A DNA stretch of 26,648 nt, taken from NCBI RefSeq assembly GCF_934230905.1, contig NZ_CAKQFJ010000025.1, positions 1-26,648 of the forward strand. The letters are read 5' to 3'. The notes below the pieces were generated by a model, which worked only from the letters and a program-made list of their open reading frames with translations, was not told the origin of the DNA and ran no database searches. Shown piece by piece: positions 23,339-26,648 of the stretch (position 1 is its first letter; the number at the start of each line of letters is the position of its first letter). The DNA comes from an uncultured Veillonella sp. GTDB lineage: Bacteria; Bacillota; Negativicutes; Veillonellales; Veillonellaceae. Made by a program: the position numbers and the translations under genes.

Positions 23339-24643
23339 TTATTCTGCTGCTTCTGCACCTTTTGCATTATCGATGATGAATCGAGCTGCTTTTTTGCGAG
23401 CTACAGAGCCTGCCAACATAGCTACACGACCTTCTTTAGCAATAATATCCCAAACTTCTTTAGGATCTGCTCCAAAGTTTTGAGCCATAATGAAGATTTC
23501 ACGGTTCATATCATCAGGAGTTACTTCGATACCTTCAGCAGTTGCAACTGCGTCTAATACTAAATCAGCACGCACATTTTCAGCTGCGGAATCTTTGTAC
23601 TCAGTGCGTAAATCTTCGATAGTTTTATTGGAGAATTTCAAGTAGTCATCAAGTTTCAAGCCACGACCTTCCATGTTCATAGCCAATTCTTGAATCATTT
23701 GTTCTACACGATCTTCAATCATTACTTCTGGAATATCTACAGTTGCATTCTTAACAGCCGCTTGAATTAAGTCAGCATTATAAGTATCAATTGCACGATG
23801 AGAAGCTTCTTCTTCCATTTTAGTGCGAAGATCTTTTTTCAATTCTTCAATCGTTTCATAAGAACTTGCTTCTTTTGCGAACTCGTCGTTTAATTCAGGC
23901 AATTCCTTACGTTTAATGTCATGAATATGAGTTTTGAATTCTGCTTCTTTACCAGCTAATTCAGCTACGAAGTAGTCTTCTGGGAATGTTACTTTTACAG
24001 TAACATCATCACCAGCTTTTGCACCGATTAATTGATCTTCAAAACCTGGGATGAAGCTACCAGAACCAATTTGTAATGGATAGGATTTACCTTCACCACC
24101 GTCAAAAGGTTTGCCATCAACAGAACCAGCAAAGTCGATTACTGCAAAGTCATCTTTTTGAATTTTAGCGCCTTCTTCAGCAACAACCATTTTTGCTTGT
24201 TGTTCACGGATGTTGTTCAATTGTTCTTCAATTTGTTCATCAGTTACAGTAGCATCTTGTTTTTTTGCTTCTAAGCCTTTGTAATCGCCAAGTTTAACTT
24301 CAGGGCGTTTTGTTACAGTTACTTTGAAGATTAAGTCTTTACCTTCTTCGAATTGTACGCGTTCTGTTTCAGGATCAGATACAGGAACAATATCATTTTC
24401 ACGAAGAGCTGCACTATAGTTTTGGCTAGCCAATACATCAAATGCTTCTTCCAAGATAGCTTCTTTACCAAAGTTCATTTCCAATACACGACGAGGTGCA
24501 TGGCCTTTACGGAAGCCAGGAATGTTAACTTGATTTGCAATGCGTTTTACCGCTTGTTTGATACCTTTATCTACTTCTGCAGCAGGTACTTCAATAGTTA
24601 AAGTTACTACGTGTTGATCAACAGGATTTACAGTTGCTTTCAT
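23339..24643 (-). CDS. tig: Trigger factor
   Basis: A 434-residue ribosome-associated chaperone and prolyl isomerase. The N-terminal ribosome-binding domain has the signature GFRKGHAPRRVLE near residue 43, where GFRxGKxP is typical (His in place of Lys). The FKBP-type PPIase domain spans about residues 160-245 (FAVIDFAGSVDGKPFDGG, GSGSFIPGFEDQLIG). The C-terminal cradle is helical and charged. Length is standard. The ATG at 24643 follows AAGGAGGAC. It is the first gene of the tig-clpP-clpX unit, with a clear promoter 60 bases upstream. Confidence 0.97.
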   Translation of the reverse strand: MKATVNPVDQHVVTLTIEVPAAEVDKGIKQAVKRIANQVNIPGFRKGHAPRRVLEMNFGKEAILEEAFDVLASQNYSAALRENDIVPVSDPETERVQFEEGKDLIFKVTVTKRPEVKLGDYKGLEAKKQDATVTDEQIEEQLNNIREQQAKMVVAEEGAKIQKDDFAVIDFAGSVDGKPFDGGEGKSYPLQIGSGSFIPGFEDQLIGAKAGDDVTVKVTFPEDYFVAELAGKEAEFKTHIHDIKRKELPELNDEFAKEASSYETIEELKKDLRTKMEEEASHRAIDTYNADLIQAAVKNATVDIPEVMIEDRVEQMIQELAMNMEGRGLKLDDYLKFSNKTIEDLRTEYKDSAAENVRADLVLDAVATAEGIEVTPDDMNREIFIMAQNFGADPKEVWDIIAKEGRVAMLAGSVARKKAARFIIDNAKGAEAAE

Positions 24644-24663
24644 TAAAATATGTCCTCCTTGAA

Positions 24664-24675
24664 GGGCAGACGCCC
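24664..24675 (-). promoter_or_regulatory. Small GC hairpin in the tig leader
   Basis: GGGC-GTCT-GCCC on the minus strand: a 4-bp GC stem with a 4-base loop, three bases before the AAGGAGGAC ribosome binding site of tig. It is isolated in AU-rich leader sequence. Confidence 0.35.
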
Positions 24676-24704
24676 AAATTTCTGTAGTATATTATGCACT
24701 CCTT

Positions 24705-24733
24705 ATAATATCATAAATGAAAATTCAATGCAA
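24705..24733 (-). promoter_or_regulatory. Sigma-A-type promoter of tig-clpP-clpX
   Basis: On the minus strand, -35 TTGCAT (24733-24728) and -10 TATTAT (24710-24705) are separated by 17 bases. The predicted start is near 24698, for a leader of about 55 nt. I see no CIRCE or CtsR-type operator next to it. Confidence 0.75.
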
Positions 24734-24750
24734 TTCTTAGCATAATAAGG

Positions 24751-24780
24751 AAACAGCCACCCCAGGAGAGTGGCTGTTTA
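24751..24780 (-). terminator. Terminator after the CBS-domain gene
   Basis: A 10-bp GC-rich stem AAACAGCCAC/GTGGCTGTTT (24751-24760 with 24770-24779) and a 9-base loop begins 21 bases after the CBS gene stop. The minus strand continues TTTCCTTATT, a moderate U-tract. It separates the CBS gene from the tig promoter. Confidence 0.8.
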
Positions 24781-24800
24781 ACATTATTTGTATTAACAAA

Positions 24801-25256
24801 TCAATTATCTTTTGCGATTAATTTTATAATATCACGACGGGATAAAATACCAATTAAACGGTACTCTTTATCAACAACAGGAATATTCTTTAAATGTTGA
24901 TCAAGCATAACAGATACGATTTCTTCTACATCTTTATCAGGTGTCGTCGTAATCACATCACTAGTCATTAATTCATGAACATGAGACGCTAATAACTTTT
25001 TAAATTGCGCATTGTATTCACCAATACCATTATAATAAATGCTTGCTCCTAATACGTTTACATAATGAGGAACATGAGGGCGCACCTTTTTATACAATAA
25101 ATCGCCTTCAGAAATAATGCCTAATAGTTTATTATTTTCATCAACTACAGATACAGCTGTTAAATTATATTTAACCAATAAATCTGCTACGTCAGAAATA
25201 GGAGCGTCTTTACCAACTGTAACAGGATATTTATTCATTACGTCTTGGATTTTCAT
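24801..25256 (-). CDS. Two-CBS-domain protein
   Basis: A 151-residue stand-alone Bateman module. The first CBS domain (about residues 5-60) contains VMNKYPVTVGKDAPISDVADLLVKYN and GIISEGDLLYK. The second (about 93-150) contains DVITTTPDKDVEEIVSVML and LIGILSRRDIIK. The two are joined by a linker with Tyr- and His-rich sequence. Such proteins usually bind adenosine nucleotides and act as energy sensors, but the partner is unknown. The start is the ATG at 25254-25256, with AGGAGG (25265-25270) 8 bases upstream. An in-frame ATG six codons earlier would translate through that site. It is flanked by its own candidate promoter and terminator, so it is probably monocistronic. Confidence 0.9.
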   Translation of the reverse strand: MKIQDVMNKYPVTVGKDAPISDVADLLVKYNLTAVSVVDENNKLLGIISEGDLLYKKVRPHVPHYVNVLGASIYYNGIGEYNAQFKKLLASHVHELMTSDVITTTPDKDVEEIVSVMLDQHLKNIPVVDKEYRLIGILSRRDIIKLIAKDN

Positions 25257-25264
25257 AGTGAATT

Positions 25265-25270
25265 CCTCCT
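25265..25270 (-). promoter_or_regulatory. Ribosome binding site fixing the CBS-protein start
   Basis: A perfect AGGAGG on the minus strand, 8 bases before the ATG at 25256. The longer reading frame starting at 25274 would code this site as Lys-Glu-Glu. Confidence 0.85.
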
Positions 25271-25289
25271 TCATATAACCTTACTCTTT

Positions 25290-25318
25290 ATTATACTATT
25301 CGACCTTAGATATGAAAA
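25290..25318 (-). promoter_or_regulatory. Candidate promoter of the CBS-domain gene
   Basis: A consensus -10 TATAAT (25295-25290) with a weak -35 TTTTCA (25318-25313) at 17 bases. The start would be near 25283, giving a leader of about 27 nt. The -35 is poor, so confidence is limited. Confidence 0.4.
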
Positions 25319-25363
25319 CTCCTTTTTTCTAATTTCGTATATAAATAATATAAATAAGTTATA

Positions 25364-25843
25364 TTACCAATGGTATGGTTCATTTCGATTAATTTTAACA
25401 CTGCGATAAATTTGTTCTACAAGCAAAAGCCGGACCATTTGATGTGTAAAAGTCATAGGACTAAAGGATAACTTGTATTTTACAGATTGTCGCAGCTCAT
25501 CACTAACACCAAATGCACCGCCAATAATAAATGCCATATCACTAATACCATCCACCTCTAACTTGGATATCATAGAGGCCATAGTTTCAGAAGACATCGT
25601 TTTACCATATACGTCTAATAACACAGTATAGGCCGACTTGGGAACCACCTTTAGCAAGCGTTGCCCCTCTTCTTTGACAACCTGTTTACGCTCCGCATCG
25701 CTAGGCTTATCTCCTATTTTACTTTCATTTAATTCAGTAATCGTGATTCCTCCGTAAGGACGCATACGTTTTATAAATTCAGCTACTCCTTCTCGAAGAT
25801 AAGATTCTTTTAACTTACCAATACAAACTACATGAAACTTCAT
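25364..25843 (-). CDS. rlmH: 23S rRNA (pseudouridine1915-N3)-methyltransferase
   Basis: A 159-residue SPOUT methyltransferase that methylates pseudouridine 1915 in helix 69 of 23S rRNA, using S-adenosylmethionine. It has the N-terminal family start MKFHVVCIGKLKESYLREGVAEFIKR. The trefoil-knot segments are FIIGGAFGVSDELR (about residue 104) and LSFSPMTFTHQMVRLLLVEQIYR, and the tail is INRNEPYHW. Family members mostly end in PYHK/R or similar, so the final Trp is slightly unusual. The ATG at 25843 follows AGAGGTA. It follows the WalJ-type hydrolase gene by 13 bp, an association also seen around the wal locus of Bacillus. Confidence 0.95.
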   Translation of the reverse strand: MKFHVVCIGKLKESYLREGVAEFIKRMRPYGGITITELNESKIGDKPSDAERKQVVKEEGQRLLKVVPKSAYTVLLDVYGKTMSSETMASMISKLEVDGISDMAFIIGGAFGVSDELRQSVKYKLSFSPMTFTHQMVRLLLVEQIYRSVKINRNEPYHW

Positions 25844-25856
25844 ATTATATGTACCT

Positions 25857-26648
25857 CTATACCTTATGAACAGACCGAATAGACACTATTTCATTAGGTT
25901 GTCCATGCTGCAATTTCATTTCCGGTCCAATTTTCACGCCACCATCAACAAGCATTTTTCCAATCGTTTGTGTTACGAGGACAGTGTTATTATTATTTTC
26001 AGAGCGATGGGCCAGAATAATCTGCATAAAATCAGGTCGTTTCATCATAAGTAACGCTTGTGCAGCCATTTCATTGCTTAAATGACCTTCATCACTGGCA
26101 ACACGTTGTTTTAGAAACGGCTGATAGGGACCATACCGCAACATGTGGGGATCATAATTTGCCTCTAAGACTAACAACGAAGTGTCATCTAATCGATGTA
26201 ATATTTCATCAGTAATTACACCTGTATCAGTCACAATCGTAGCTTTATCTTTATCGGCAAACACATTAATGCCTATAGGATCTGCTGCATCATGACTCAC
26301 GCTAAATGGCTCTACCGTAAGACTCCCCAAAGATAGGCTTCCTTTCGTCAATTCCACCAGCTGGTGTTTAGGCACAATTAATTTATCTTGAATTTCACGC
26401 CACGTTCCTTGCTTCGTATACACAGGAATATCAAAACGTTTGAGTAATTGTTGTAGCCCTGCAATATGGTCGGTATGCTCATGGCTAATAAATATTCCCT
26501 CCACCTGGTTCATATCTATATGCAATTCTTTTAGTCCATTAACAATACGCCGGCAACTAATTCCTACATCATGCAATATAACAGAATTTCCTTTTTTTAT
26601 AACTGTACAATTGCCCTTGCTACCACTGGCAATAACATGGACCTCTAA
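25857..26648 (-). CDS. MBL-fold metallo-hydrolase, WalJ/YycJ type (partial at window edge)
   Basis: At least 263 residues of a metallo-beta-lactamase-fold hydrolase. The zinc-binding motif SHEHTDHIAG lies about 56 residues into the visible part. Further ligand regions are VSHDAADPIG, TDTG and LAHRSENNNN near the C-terminus. The frame stays open to the last base of the window, and the upstream codons read EVHVIASGSKGN, the conserved N-terminal beta-strand of this family. The true start is therefore at or just beyond the edge. The TTG at 26574-26576, which gives the longest closed frame, lies inside the first domain and is not the start. WalJ proteins are tied to cell-wall regulation and DNA-replication coordination in Firmicutes. 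It is cotranscribed with rlmH. Confidence 0.88.
   Translation of the reverse strand, partial: LEVHVIASGSKGNCTVIKKGNSVILHDVGISCRRIVNGLKELHIDMNQVEGIFISHEHTDHIAGLQQLLKRFDIPVYTKQGTWREIQDKLIVPKHQLVELTKGSLSLGSLTVEPFSVSHDAADPIGINVFADKDKATIVTDTGVITDEILHRLDDTSLLVLEANYDPHMLRYGPYQPFLKQRVASDEGHLSNEMAAQALLMMKRPDFMQIILAHRSENNNNTVLVTQTIGKMLVDGGVKIGPEMKLQHGQPNEIVSIRSVHKV

Noticed and set aside
26574..26576. TTG as start of the MBL-fold hydrolase
   Set aside because: The frame continues upstream to the window edge with the conserved ASGSKGN strand, so the TTG is an internal Leu codon.
1..26648. CRISPR arrays, insertion sequences, phage genes, tRNA or rRNA genes
   Set aside because: I saw no regularly spaced repeats, transposase-like frames, terminal inverted repeats with target duplications, or RNA gene signatures.

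Overview
The window looks like chromosomal DNA of a Veillonella species (Negativicutes): low GC, strong AGGAGG-type ribosome binding sites, and the five-gene sodium-pumping methylmalonyl-CoA decarboxylase cluster mmdADECB in the order described for Veillonella parvula, including the 55-residue epsilon subunit. Genus is a confident inference from family knowledge; species is not resolved. Almost every gene lies on the minus strand, so transcription runs from high to low coordinates.

Layout from the right edge in the direction of transcription. (1) 26648-25364: a metallo-beta-lactamase-fold hydrolase of the WalJ/YycJ type, cut by the window edge, followed by rlmH. (2) 25256-24801: a two-CBS-domain protein with its own terminator. 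(3) 24643-21445: tig, clpP and clpX behind a good sigma-A-type promoter and closed by a hairpin terminator. (4) 21379-11243: a tightly packed run of seven genes, lon, engB, a long-chain polyprenyl diphosphate synthase, tatC, valS, folC and an O-antigen-ligase-like membrane protein, with 1-4 nt overlaps or very short gaps in several places, ending in a strong terminator. (5) 10872-1929: one large catabolic operon behind a near-consensus promoter. It encodes a CoA-transferase, split methylmalonyl-CoA mutase (large and small subunits), MeaB, methylmalonyl-CoA epimerase and mmdA-D-E-C-B. (6) 1735-137: a small two-helix membrane protein and an SLC13-type anion permease. A bidirectional terminator at 73-106 separates these from the apparent tail of a plus-strand gene at 1-72.

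The catabolic operon makes chemical sense as one unit. Succinate is activated to succinyl-CoA by CoA exchange, rearranged by the B12-dependent mutase (protected by MeaB), epimerised, and decarboxylated to propionyl-CoA by the membrane pump that exports sodium. Propionyl-CoA then donates its CoA to the next succinate. This is the terminal, energy-conserving branch of lactate-to-propionate fermentation.

I found no mobile element, CRISPR array, tRNA or rRNA. The least explained signals are RNA-level: a possible pseudoknot before meaB, mutually exclusive pairings before mmdC, hairpins flanking mmdB, and dyads near the catabolic promoter. The protein-level unknowns are the small membrane protein next to the permease and the ligase-like gene at the end of the housekeeping run.
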